From Chrysogorgia sp. JL179-B06 (lineage: Eukaryota; Cnidaria; Anthozoa; Scleralcyonacea; Chrysogorgiidae), in assembly GCA_035772405.1 (NCBI GenBank), contig JAYKKM010000056.1, forward strand, positions 1,097,501 through 1,161,500: a DNA stretch of 64,000 bases, in the 5' to 3' direction. Numbering within the stretch: position 1 is the stretch's first letter; the number at the start of each line of letters is the position of its first letter. A program made the translations under genes and the position numbers. The notes beneath the pieces are model-generated. The model was given only the letters and a program-made list of their open reading frames with translations. It was not told the origin of the DNA and ran no database searches. Of this stretch, positions 1 through 8,869 are shown one piece after another.

Positions 1-25
1 ATGTAGACTTAATAAAGTGACTCAC

Positions 26-615
26 CACTGAAATTTTATTGCATGTACACGCTTATGGCCGTTGTACAATATCCGCTGGTTTTGACCAGGTCTGCATATT
101 GGACGCACAGTCCCGTCAACGAAACCCCAGCAATTTTCTAGTGCAGCCCCAAGACACTGCGGTTGTAACCATCGTTGATTCATCGTTTGAAGCAAATGAC
201 CATGAGTTGAGTACACAAACTCAGCAACTGTGCTCGAAATTTCGGACAGTTCAGGTACAGATCGTCCAAACCTTGAAATCATGTCGGAATAACGACATGG
301 GTACGCGAATCTTCTTAGCAAAATGCACAGTCCCTCCATTCCTGTTGCAATTGTTCCATTATCACAGATAAATGTTTCTGGTATACTCATTGCTTCAGCA
401 AGAATTGGCAAGTGCTCTAAACTAAATCTAAACTCTGCTCTACCTTCGTCGTTAGTGATGTTTTCGAGATTCAATCTTTCATAGTTTTTGTGTGGAAATA
501 GAGGATTTCTTTTCCCAACAGCATCATACAGCATACAAAACTCTAACTCGTCAATTAAATCAAGTTCATACATGAACGGCAGCGTTTTACGAATTCTCCT
601 GACCTTACTCGCCAT
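26..615 (-). CDS. HARBI1-like PIF/Harbinger transposase, N-terminal exon (partial)
   Basis: Cut-and-paste transposase of the PIF/Harbinger group (DDE_Tnp_4 family), which in living elements cuts and joins DNA in the nucleus. The frame starts MASKVRRIRK. Near its end it contains WGFVDGTVRPICRPGQNQ, the first catalytic Asp block (VDGT) of HARBI1-like proteins, followed by YNGHKRVHAIKFQ. The frame stays open into GTGAGTC, a good splice donor at about position 25, so the ORF stop at 22-24 is probably intronic. The second Asp and the Glu would lie left of the window. The first 190 residues carry no internal stop. The family call is firm; whether the copy is complete cannot be seen. Confidence 0.85.
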
Positions 616-1181
616 GTTTTAACATCGTCAACTCGTGTTGTTGTCTATGTGTAGCATCTGAAGTTCTTTGTGAAAACATCAACTACGACGACAAGTTCAA
701 CTGGTGCCAGGCATCGCACGGCCAAATTCGTACTCGTACTCGTAGTCGTTGTTGAATCTGAAGTTCTCTATTGTTTACACGGAACAGGTTCTAGTCACAT
801 ACTAAACCACAACCTCTGACAGATGGATATGTCTAAGGTAAATACTTCCACAGACATTGGTGAGGAAGAGAAATTTCTTTCCCATCGTTTGTGAGTATTG
901 ACATATGAATACTGATTGATGTGAAAGAACGAAGACAGTTGCTTAGAGAACATTTCTTTTTGTCAGAAATATGCTTTGTGAATACTTGTATATATTGACT
1001 TTATTGTGGATATTTGTATGGTAATCTAAGTAGTGCTTCAAGTGTAGGAATTTGTTTAGCATAAGAGAGTACGAGAGAGAATTGTTAAGTGCTACACCAT
1101 TATCTTTATAAAAGCATCCCCTACTTTCGTGTTTTTACTGCACTATTTGTTGTTGATTTGTTAAAATCATCCCTTGAAATA
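616..1181. other. No clear gene; flank of the Harbinger exon
   Basis: No long reading frame is seen. A possible mini-exon (ATGGATATGTCTAAG followed by GTAAAT) lies at about 824-838. It could be a 5' exon of the zinc-finger frame downstream, but nothing proves this. Confidence 0.3.
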
Positions 1182-1573
1182 ATGGCCTCCATTGAGAAGT
1201 ATCCCTGCTTGTGCGGAGCAGGTCTTAAACGTTTTAAATCTAAAGCTTCTTAAATGAAGAATGTACTCTTTTTGTACCTGAGGAAAAATACACAGATCTT
1301 ATGGCGTGTTACGAAACTAAAGTCCATAAGATGTTTAAACCAAACAACTTCCCCCTGTGTAGTTGCGACGACGCAGCGACTACGAGTTTGTGGGTGTCAC
1401 ACTCTACCTCCAACCCAGATCGACCGTATTTCAGATGCCAAGATACGGATTCCAAGCATAAGTGCGAATTTTTTCAGTGGGGCGATGAAAATTTGGATGC
1501 AAAGAAGGTAAAGAAGAGGAAGCAAAAGATTACCGTTCACAAGCCCCCCATTGAAACTTCTGAGGAAGACTAA
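1182..1573 (+). pseudogene. Small GRF-type zinc-finger protein, probably frameshifted
   Basis: The frame from 1301 to 1573 holds CSCDDAAT, then a Pro-Asp-Arg-Pro-Tyr-Phe-Arg-Cys stretch and KCEFFQWGDE. This is the CxC...C...C-x-FFQW pattern of GRF zinc fingers, single-strand nucleic-acid binding modules found in topoisomerase III, NEIL3, APE2 and many mobile-element proteins. A Lys-rich tail (KKVKKRKQK) follows. A second Cys-rich start (MASIEKYPCLCG, ATG at 1182) runs into a stop at 1251, but a one-base shift would join it to the open frame at 1244. The whole therefore looks like one short protein with one frame break, or two exons. The parent gene family is unknown. Confidence 0.5.
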
Positions 1574-1971
1574 GTGCTCAAGAGAGATTACGAACATTTA
1601 CATTTGTTGGTTGTTAAGAACTACGTTAATATAAATGTATGAAGTGTGAACTACTTAATCGATAAATAGTTTTAAGGACTACTTCTATCTTTATAGTGTG
1701 AAGTGTAAACTACTTGACACTAAATCCTTTTTAAAACTGTTTTATTGTGTATGTACTTACGTACGTAATAGTATGCATGAACAGCGCTATATAAGGGGTG
1801 TTGAAAACAGTATATTTGTCACTGTTTTCAGATTTGGCTCTTGTTGGTTGCATCATTTCCGCTTATCATTTTCCGTTTTAAAATGAAAACCGAAGGTGAG
1901 ATAACATCGCAAGTGGAGCGTTTGTGTCTTAGCGCGATAGTAGTCATATATATATTATTATTATTATTGAT
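1574..1971. other. No gene recognised
   Basis: AT-rich stretch with only short chance frames. It ends in a TAT/ATT run just before the foldback repeat. Confidence 0.4.
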
Positions 1972-2190
1972 GTGTAAGGGATTGGCACTAGCTCTTAACC
2001 AATCAGATAGCAGTAAGTATTTGAATTGACTAATCAGAGAAGAGTTGATACTCTAGGTTTCAGGGGGGTGTCCTAATATTTCTCCAACAGCGGTGGTTAT
2101 CCTAATATTATCCGTAATCAGGGGGGAAAGTCAATTCAAATAATACTTTGCAATCTGATAGGTTGTCGAGCCAATGCCAATCCCTTACAC
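1972..2190. repeat. Foldback (inverted) repeat, arms of about 60 bp
   Basis: The arm at 1972-2030 begins GTGTAAGGGATTGGCA and ends TTTGAATTGAC. The arm at 2130-2190 is its imperfect reverse complement (GTCAATTCAAATAATAC ... CAATCCCTTACAC). About 100 bp lie between them, including two copies of a CCTAATATT motif. The form fits a small MITE or a palindromic terminus. No clear target duplication is seen outside the arms. Confidence 0.8.
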
Positions 2191-2242
2191 AGATGAAGTT
2201 AGTTGGTTGTCTTTTGTCGGGAAGGAAACATGGCCGCCGCGC

Positions 2243-2332
2243 GTCGGACAAAAAAAAGTGTTGTAAAGGTTGATGGAAAATATTGTAGTAAAGTCGTACA
2301 AAAAAAAAGTGTTGTAAAGGTTGATGGAAAAT
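2243..2332. repeat. 50-bp tandem duplication
   Basis: Two near-identical copies start at 2243 and 2293. Each contains GTCG(G/T)AC, a run of A, GTGTTGTAAAGG and TTGATGGAAAATA. A degenerate third piece (GGTTGATGGAAAT) follows at about 2378. The repeat sits at the left edge of the AT-rich module. Confidence 0.8.
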
Positions 2333-2430
2333 ACATATGTGAAAATAGTATTTTATAAAAAAATATATAAATAAATGGTTGATGGAAATATTTTGAAAAT
2401 AGAAGTGTTGAATTGTATTTTATAAAAAAA

Positions 2431-2625
2431 ATGAATTGTGATTTGTCTCAAAAAGTATTTAAAAAAAAAAAAGAAATGAAAGAGCGCGACGGAGATGTTA
2501 TCCCGACGATGACCAGAGCTAGAATGAAGTGTATGTTGGTATACCCGGAAGTAAATAGGGTATTATTTTTTTGTAAAAGGTTTTGGGAAATAAAAAAACC
2601 CGTTTCCGGACGTAGATACGTTTAA
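2431..2625 (+). CDS. Possible small basic protein, unrecognised
   Basis: A 64-codon frame starting MNCDLSQKVF, rich in Lys and Arg with two Cys. It lies upstream of the TATA-driven gene at 3.1 kb and has the same AT-rich base use. A TTTTGCAG acceptor-like site follows at about 2680. There is no family match, and it could be chance. Confidence 0.2.
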   Translation: MNCDLSQKVFKKKKEMKERDGDVIPTMTRARMKCMLVYPEVNRVLFFCKRFWEIKKPVSGRRYV

Positions 2626-3037
2626 GATTTTTGTGGTTTGTATTTTTCTTTTAAAAATTATATATATTTTTTTATTTTGCAGGGAGGGAATTGTCCTGGT
2701 GTGTGGAATTGGGAAGAATAAACCATTCTTGACAATTTTATTACTAGAGGGTTGTTATGTATTTATATATTTAAAAAATATATATATACAAAATATACAC
2801 TTTAATATAATATAGAGGTAGATCCAGTAACGCAATGTACAAGCACTGTCGATATATTGTTGTGTGCTTTTGTATATATTTTTGTCTTAAAAAAGTAAAA
2901 ATAAAAAAAAGCAAAAATAAAATAAAATTACTCCTGTGAAACTATGTGTTACTTTAGCTAGCGCTTTCACCACATGCTAACATCCAAAAAAACCATAACG
3001 TACAACAAGCAATCGATCGATCTGGCGGAGAGATACG

Positions 3038-3045
3038 TATATAAG
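3038..3045 (+). promoter_or_regulatory. TATA box (TATATAAG) of the rightward gene
   Basis: TATATAAG lies about 80 bp upstream of the first ATG at 3123, a normal spacing for a Pol II TATA box and short leader. The identical octamer occurs on the other strand at 5420-5427, in front of the leftward genes. Confidence 0.6.
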
Positions 3046-3122
3046 AAGGGGAAGCGTCAAGGGTTTTAAAGAGTAGAATGTTTAAGGAGTGTGAATATCA
3101 ATAGAAGTCGTGTAAATATTCA

Positions 3123-3925
3123 ATGGTAAGAATATGAATTTGTATGATTTGTAGTATTTATTAAGCTTTTATGTGCTTATATGAGATTATTTTTCAAGTT
3201 TTTATGAATATTATTGTAATGATTCGTATTTTCATTTGATTTTTTAGATGGAAAATCAAGTTGATGTGAGAAAAAGCACTTTTAATTTTATAAATACCCA
3301 CCGACCAATTTTGGAAAGATGCGTGAAAAAAAGAAAAGTGGAAGAAAAAAACATTTCTTTTTTATATATTTTAAAAGTTGTTACGTATTTTCAACACTTT
3401 AGAAATCCACAGATCGGGTTTATCTATTGGATGTTTGGACTTTTGAATTACTATCGTGGTGAAATTATTGGTTGTTTGAATTATCAACGTTTAGCTCATA
3501 ATTCTCAATCTTTTAGAAATAATATATTTTGCATAGCAGCATGTTTTATTTTTTATTGTCCAAAACATAACCCCCAGGGTAGAATTGAAAATAATAATTT
3601 AACAGATATTGATCTTAATCGCATTATATATAATTTTGATGCTGCTCATACTGCTTATACTTATAATCAGCGTTGTAAGTATAAAAATTGTAAGCAAAAA
3701 TCCACTTTATTTACGTCTAACCCTGTAAATGATTATATTTTTAATAGCCAAATTTTGAGATGTGAAAATTTTTTCGATATACTATCTTCTAAAACGCAAA
3801 TAATTCATTCATTCCCTGTAACTATAGATGATACATTTGGAATGTATTATGACAAATATGGGTTAGAATTATTAGATTATAATTTATTAACACCGTATTT
3901 TAAAATATATTTTGATCAAAGCTGA
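3123..3925 (+). CDS. Unrecognised 226-aa protein with a tiny first exon
   Basis: The reading frame from 3248 (MENQVDVRKSTF) codes 225 residues with AT-biased codons and no stop. Just before it lies TTTTTTAG, and at 3126 lies GTAAGAAT. Removing 3126-3247 joins ATG at 3123-3125 directly and in frame to ATGGAAAAT, so the intron sits right after the start codon. The protein has a basic N-terminus (KKRKVEEK), an aromatic-rich hydrophobic middle (residues 40-100) and Cys residues in a CKYKNCKQK stretch. Two AATAAA-like signals follow near 4017 and 4043. I do not recognise the family. The compact TATA-leader-intron-ORF-polyA layout argues for a real expressed gene, cellular or from a small integrated element. 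Confidence 0.55.
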
Positions 3926-4154
3926 TCTATTTACAAACATATAATTATATTTTTGATTTTAGAAATTTTAATATTAAATTACACTATGTTGTGAAATTAT
4001 AGTAAATAACAATGTAATAAAAGTGTAAAAATAAGGAAATGTAAATAAAGGATTTTCTAATAAAATTGTTTTTTTTGAAGTTTTAAAATCTGTAATTGTT
4101 AATCTTGTCCAATATTGAATTAGTTCAATTTCTTTTTCCCCAACATGTTTTCCA

Positions 4155-4370
4155 TCAAAAAAAAAAAAGAATTAACGAATAGAAAGCAATGATATGTCCT
4201 GTTTCATAACGTTCCATTTGTTTATAAATCAATTCCATTTGTTGACTATTGATATGTAAAATAATGTTTTTCATCATATTCTCGTGATTTGTAATACATT
4301 TTTGTATTAATGGTTTCAATTTTTTGTATTTAATATTGTTTCTTGCAAGTTCTTCGAGAATGATATCCAT
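4155..4370 (-). CDS. Unrecognised 71-aa helical protein
   Basis: A short frame starting MDIILEELARNN, with heptad-like Leu/Ile spacing and many Asn, Lys and Gln. It ends in a run of Phe coded by poly-T. It lies downstream on the same strand as the 4.6-5.4 kb genes and may share their transcript. No family is recognised, and composition bias makes it uncertain. Confidence 0.3.
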   Translation of the reverse strand: MDIILEELARNNIKYKKLKPLIQKCITNHENMMKNIILHINSQQMELIYKQMERYETGHIIAFYSLILFFF

Positions 4371-4434
4371 TTTTTTTTGAAGTAAAAAACAAATTTCACA
4401 CACACACATATTTATATATATATATACAATCCGT

Positions 4435-4622
4435 TTATTTCTTTACAATTTTTTTTAAATTCTTTTTTTTAAAAATACTCTCATTACGTGCTTTTTCTAT
4501 TTTCTTAAATGTTTTCCGATAGTTTCTTTCTAATAATCTAATTCCTATTCTATTACTTTTATATATATAAAATTTTCTTATTATTCTTTCTTTTTCTCTA
4601 AATATAATTTTAGCTGTCTATG
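4435..4622 (-). other. ATG-less basic open frame overlapping the end of the acidic protein gene
   Basis: About 60 codons are open in a different frame from the gene above. The product would be strongly basic (NYRKTFKKIEKARNE, then KKKNLKKIVKK). An acceptor-like ACATAG sits at its upstream edge. It could be an alternative 3' exon or a product of frame change. It is seen as an open frame only. Confidence 0.25.
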
Positions 4623-5276
4623 TGAATCTAAATCTCTAACAATGATATCACTATTGATATTTATATAAGATACTGTTTCAACACCTGTTAATTTGTGTTT
4701 TTTTATATATATTAACTGTTTTTTATATTGTTTGATCCTATCTGCTTCTTCTTCATCTTCAACACCTATTACCTGTTGCATAGGCTGTGGAGGGGGAGGA
4801 GATAATTTTAATTGTATAGCATTTGTTGGCGATGATGCAGGAAGAGATGAGATTAAGCGTTGAAGTAGATTGTCAGGAATTAAATTATCAAAGTCAAGGG
4901 TATTTGTTAAATCAAATAACGTTGACGGTTCTTCTTCTTCTTGTATTGCTACGAAGTTTTCGTTGTGAATTGCTTCTTGTAATGGGAACTCGTTTTCTTC
5001 GAGGGTGTTTATCGCCGGTACTTGTAAGACATCGCCGGGAATCGAATCGGGAATATGCTTTTGGATAGGAGGAGGAGGTAGATCTGGTATAGGTATTTCC
5101 TCTACTGGTGTGAGCAGGTTATAGGGTGATGGTAGTGGTGGCGGTGTAGACTCAATGATTCTACAAACATCGTCGATTAATTTTACCTCTTCAGACTCTG
5201 ACTCCGACTCTGATGAAATATCTGAGATGTAAAGTCCCAACTGCTTTTGTAAAATTTCGCTGCGTATTTTTGCCAT
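4581..5276 (-). CDS. Unrecognised acidic, Pro-rich 231-aa protein
   Basis: The frame starts MAKIRSEILQKQLG. Residues 20-30 are a Ser/Glu run (SSESESESEE, a likely casein kinase 2 target). Residues 40-75 are Pro-rich (STPPPLPSP, then IPDLPPPPIQ), the middle is acidic, and a second Pro cluster (SPPPPQP) precedes a basic C-terminus ending LEKKKE. This low-complexity acidic/Pro pattern is typical of transactivators or scaffold proteins and allows no family call. Its start overlaps the 5183-5386 gene by 94 bases in another frame. The TATATAAG box at 5420-5427 lies upstream of both. Confidence 0.5.
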   Translation of the reverse strand: MAKIRSEILQKQLGLYISDISSESESESEEVKLIDDVCRIIESTPPPLPSPYNLLTPVEEIPIPDLPPPPIQKHIPDSIPGDVLQVPAINTLEENEFPLQEAIHNENFVAIQEEEEPSTLFDLTNTLDFDNLIPDNLLQRLISSLPASSPTNAIQLKLSPPPPQPMQQVIGVEDEEEADRIKQYKKQLIYIKKHKLTGVETVSYININSDIIVRDLDSHRQLKLYLEKKKE

Positions 5277-5386
5277 TTGGGAATAACCTTTCCCCCCTTA
5301 CCATATCTTGGACGTTCTTCTTGCATGTTCTTTTCTTCTTTGTACGGGATATGTTGTGGTCTGCCTTGTCTGATCCTAGTAATCAT
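5183..5386 (-). CDS. Unrecognised basic 67-aa protein overlapping the acidic gene
   Basis: The frame starts MITRIRQGRPQH about 35 bases after the TATATAAG box, making it the first start codon on the leftward transcript. It is rich in Arg, Lys and Gln. A donor-like GGTAAGG lies inside it at about 5302, so it may be spliced in some transcripts. The overlap with the acidic gene in another frame resembles compact viral or element gene packing. No family is recognised. Confidence 0.4.
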   Translation of the reverse strand: MITRIRQGRPQHIPYKEEKNMQEERPRYGKGGKVIPKWQKYAAKFYKSSWDFTSQIFHQSRSQSLKR

Positions 5387-5419
5387 TTGGTTTTATAAAA
5401 ATGTTTGGAAAACAGGCTT

Positions 5420-5427
5420 CTTATATA
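5420..5427 (-). promoter_or_regulatory. TATA box (TATATAAG) of the leftward genes
   Basis: On the minus strand TATATAAG lies about 35 bases before the first ATG at 5386. It matches the box at 3038-3045 and mirrors it across the module. Confidence 0.55.
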
Positions 5428-5800
5428 TTATTTTATAAAATAGTAAAGTGATTTCATTGGTTTATTTTCACGGTGTTTCATTGGTTTAAGGGTTAAGGTC
5501 TTTCAAGGGTTTTGAGAGAGTGCCATATTATATTTTTAGAAATGTTATCCCGATTCGTTCAAGGTCATTAATGGAATGTGAAGTATTTTGTTATTCACGG
5601 TCGGTCAAGGTTAAATTTTGATTTTATTTTTAGTAATAGGCTAAAAACGTGGGTGTATAATATTATGATCCTTGGTATATCTTAGCAAAGGGAAGGCGAT
5701 GTAAACTTTTATTCCTTGTATTATGATTATGATAGTTATCTGACGATTTAAAGTCAGAGTAGATATTCTTGTGCAAGGCCATTCAAGCACTTGAACACCA
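5428..5800. other. No gene recognised; upstream region of the leftward genes
   Basis: AT-rich with short repeated words (TTTCATTGGTTTA twice near 5451-5485; TCAAGG several times). No open frame of note. Confidence 0.4.
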
Positions 5801-6130
5801 TTAAACATTTAAAAAAGTCTCTGCGAGATTGAAGTGATGCCAGTTAATATCAAGACAGACGTAAGGTTTAGTTAAATCTCTGCCTTTAATAATTTTGTCA
5901 GCACGCTTTTGTAGGTTATCCAGTCGATCTTTGCAGCCCTGACCACAACTATCCCACAAACAAGCACAGTAGTAAAAAAGTGGAAGAACCATTGCTTTAT
6001 ACAAGGATGTACATGCATTAGGGAGTACTCTACGTGCCCTTCGAAGCAAACCCAGATGACTGGAGATTTTCCTCGCAATATAATCAACATGGTCATTCCA
6101 TGATAGACTAGAATTCATTACAACCCTCAA
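5801..6130 (-). mobile_element. LINE (CR1/jockey-like) reverse transcriptase, C-terminal piece
   Basis: The 109-codon frame reads SLSWNDHVDYIARKISSHLG, LLRRARRVLPNACTSLYKAM and VLPLFYYCACLWDSCGQG. This is the region after the RT palm in CR1/L2/jockey-type LINEs (start of the thumb and connection). The 5' part is missing and the C-terminal tail is cut. It is a truncated dead copy, common for LINEs. Confidence 0.85.
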
Positions 6131-6151
6131 ATTTTTTATTTCTATATATAG

Positions 6152-6860
6152 ACCAAAAGCAGATATTAAAATTGGAATGGCAAGAGCCGTTATTGAAGAA
6201 TTTCCTCTACTAAGAGATGAAGGTCAAGGATTTGTAAGTATACTGTACTGTACTAGTAACAAATTGCAAATGTGAATTAGCATTCGGTTGGGTACCACCG
6301 ACCTCCATATTAACCCATTCCTGCCTAAATAACCTTTAATTGGAGTATAATCGTGTAGTGTTCGCCAGTGGAAAATGATTAAAGCTAGTCCATCTTATGC
6401 AGGAATGGGCTAAGTAATTAAATAATAAACAGAATGGGTTGTAGATAGTGCGTATTAACCAAACTTGCTCCTGGAGTTAGTTTGATTAATGCATCCTGAT
6501 TTACTGAAAACAGCACTATTGGCTGGTGCTACATTATATGTACATGTACTGTACTTTACTGTGTTCTTTTGGGTTTTTTTCTGTATCTGCATGCATGATG
6601 ATTGTCAATTTATTTAATACTTTTTAGGAAGCCTGGTATACTCCTGGTAAAGGCCTGCATTCAGCAACAGGGCGGATTGAGGAGAGATTGTGTAATGTCA
6701 GAAGGCAGACTGTTGATTCAACAACAGCATGTTGTAAAAAGCTGTTTTTAATTCAATTCAGATTGCACTAACAGTGATGCAAAAAACGATGCCATGGAGA
6801 ATTGGTTAAAAAATCATGTTATGCCAAATGGATTCGGGAAAACTCTGGGCTGTCCATCAG
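6152..6860 (+). pseudogene. Two-exon remnant resembling SAMD3-like multicopy proteins
   Basis: Exon 6152-6233 (PKADIKIGMARAVIEEFPLL, phase 0) ends in a GTAAGT donor. Exon 6628 onward starts after TTTTTAG with EAWYTPGKGLHSATGRIEER and continues LCNVRR. Near 6745 the frame meets a stop; a shifted frame then reads DAMENWLKNHVMPNGF up to a GTCAGT donor at 6861. A hydrophobic helix with ARAVIEEFP followed by a short basic RxKNxRR-like segment is the pattern of SAMD3-like proteins that are multicopy in fish and invertebrates. The frame break suggests a dead copy. The family call is an inference. Confidence 0.45.
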
Positions 6861-7083
6861 GTCAGTAATGAAAGAATATCCAAGGCTATTCGATACACCT
6901 GTAGCCTGCGAAGCAGGCGTTTAGGGATTTTGGGAGGGGGCCGGGGACTGGGGTGAGTGCGGATGGAACGCTTGCACAAAATACCCATGTTTTTGGATTT
7001 CTACGTCCACCAGAGGACGCTAAATTCTGATTGGCTAACTCATTAGTATTCAGGGTTTCCTGTGAGGAAATAAACATTTAAAA

Positions 7084-7239
7084 ATGGCGACTTTAGAAAA
7101 AAAGCGTGTTGGTAGACTATTTTCTTTCGAAAGATGCTTTAAATTAAAACAGGAACAAAAAGTTGCTACGAGGGAACTGCTGGCACGAAAAGATGTTTTG
7201 ATGGTATTACCAACGGGATTTGGCAAGACGTTCGTGTGA
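7084..7239 (+). pseudogene. RecQ-like helicase, N-terminal fragment with Walker A
   Basis: A 51-codon frame starts MATLEKKRVG. It contains FKLKQEQKVATRELL followed by VLMVLPTGFGKTFV, matching motifs 0 and I of RecQ family helicases (Gln motif region, then LPTGxGKS/T). It stops directly after the Walker A loop, so all other helicase motifs are gone. In the intact parent this would be an ATP-driven DNA-unwinding protein carried by the element. Confidence 0.75.
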
Positions 7240-7421
7240 GGGCGTGATTAGCAGTCAGCAGGGGAAGCAGCTATATTATTGTGATTTCTACCTTGTCCTT
7301 GTCTTCAGGTGTTTCAACAATGCTCTCTGGGGCTTTGGAGAATTCCTTCGACGTTTCAGAATAGAGACGTACGGCTAAATGTATATAAGTGATGGTTTCT
7401 ACGTTGTCTTGCATATGAAAT

Positions 7422-7755
7422 TTATTGGCCAAATCCCATTCTGGAGTTACGTTGTTCAGTAGTTAGATGTCGCTTCATTCTGTCAGGGCTATTTATAATG
7501 TTATCGGTTGGAGGAACATTGCTGTCTCCTTTCCCATGTGTTAATACTGATTTCGTAAAGTTATAAAGTTCAAAAGCATTTCTTATTTTTTCTGCCGCAA
7601 GACCTACAAACCTGCTCGGAGAAAGTTTCACTGCGTAGTAATGCAAAGTCGATTGATTCACAAGCCTCAGCCAGAATCAACTCTGTGCTTCCATGTCTAC
7701 ACAATTGCTTGAATAAATTTTCAAAATAAATCTTGTTTCCACCAGATGCAGTCAA
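7422..7755 (-). pseudogene. Broken second ORF of the TAGCCTGC element
   Basis: The frame starting MTASGGNKIYFENLFKQL reads to CRSCGRKN and then goes out of frame in a run of A. One base less in that run would lead into IRNAFELYNFTKS in the adjacent frame. A CxxC pair (CRSCGRK) suggests a zinc-binding knot as in N-terminal domains of many transposon proteins. It lies on the strand opposite to the RecQ fragment. Function unknown. Confidence 0.5.
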
Positions 7756-7945
7756 GCTTTTTACGGAGTTTCAAGACATGGATATTTCACGATTCGCCCC
7801 GAAGTGAAATGTTTTAATCATTGAGGAAAACCCGCTAGTCGCTGATTGGTTGTTTTTGACAGTTTTTCATGTGGGCGGAAATCTAAAAACATGGGTCTTC
7901 CGCTTTCAACCCCCCCTAACGCCGCCACGCAGGCTAATACACCTG

Positions 7946-8510
7946 GTATGGTACAAGTCCATTGTATTTAGTAGAAAATACTCAAGTCGGTGTTCAACGA
8001 GGAAATACTGATCAGCCTTCAATCCTCCTTATAGTATACCATGATAGTACTTTCAATGTCTAACAGCAACCTTGGATAAAAATCTACATGTTACTTTAAC
8101 AGTACCTTTTCTGATCTATCTATTTTTTAAGATTGAAATGGACTTTCGAATACTGTACCCTAGTGTGGCCGACAATCTTTTCCTAGATGGACCCCACCCT
8201 TTGTTGAAAAAGTCTTACAATATGCCCGTACTTGCGCACCGCGCCGGGGATTTTTCACTCTGGTTCAGACTAGTACCCAACTAGTTGCCCATGCACTAGC
8301 AGGGGCAACTGCCCCCCACATACAAAACCGAAATATGTTTTTTATAAGATTCATTCTCAATTTATTTGCTACTAAATTTGGAACTTGCGTTTGGAATTAG
8401 TATTTCTAGGAGATATACCCAATTATATTGTTTTCCAAAACAAATGGTATATTAAGAGAAGAAATCTTGCAGTTTAATGATACTAGTTTCTTGAATATAT
8501 AAGTATGCCT
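7946..8510. other. No gene recognised
   Basis: Only chance frames. A GGGGCAACTGCCCCCC word near 8300 and TATGTTTTTTATAAGATT nearby resemble words that recur after 8511, hinting at two related hAT-type termini. Confidence 0.3.
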
Positions 8511-8869
8511 CAGGGCCGTACATAACGGAGCGAGTGCTTCCCCCCAATCAAAATATGTTTTTTTATATAAGATTATCAATTTATTATAGGTATTCCGATA
8601 ATTATTTAGTACAAGTGCTGAAATATGATGTAAACATAGATAATTCGTCTCGACAATTTGAAATGCAAATTTTGGCTTCAACTCATGCTTAATATGCTAT
8701 GGCCATGCAGCGATTTTGTTGCGTTGCGTACGCGTGGCAGCACGCACAAGTACAACATCGCAAACTAGACACCAGCCGTCCAAACTGCAGATGCTATTAT
8801 GAAGCCTAGTGCAAAAAGATCCCGTCAAGCATCTTTACAGTTTAAACCAATCAATAACAAGTCAACCAG
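8511..8869 (+). mobile_element. 5' end of a hAT/ZMYM-type element with first coding exon
   Basis: CAGGGCCGTAC at 8511 resembles the terminal repeat of hAT elements (CAGGGGCGxAC; compare 38319). An exon starts at the ATG at 8799 (MKPSAKRSRQASLQFKPINN) and ends at ACCAG|GTACGA at 8869. The similar element at 38.3 kb also has a short Lys-rich leader exon ending ACCAG|GTATG. The rest of this copy is not found; the TTAA element at 9099 lies downstream. Assigned by analogy, so moderate confidence. Confidence 0.4.

Larger units (their letters stand above)
6902..7936. mobile_element. 1,035-bp DNA transposon with TAGCCTGC inverted ends and 9-bp target duplication
   Basis: The left end reads TAGCCTGCG and the right end reads CGCAGGCTA. 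Direct copies of ATACACCTG lie at 6893-6901 and 7937-7945, an exact 9-bp target-site duplication. Inside are a RecQ-helicase-like start on the plus strand and a second frame on the minus strand, both broken. No transposase domain is seen, so this is a deletion derivative moved in trans. Nine-bp duplications are typical of Mutator elements but not unique to them; the superfamily is open. Confidence 0.85.

Noticed and set aside
7946..8700. Short frames at 8072 and 8406
   Set aside because: No start context, family or codon pattern; lie between element termini.
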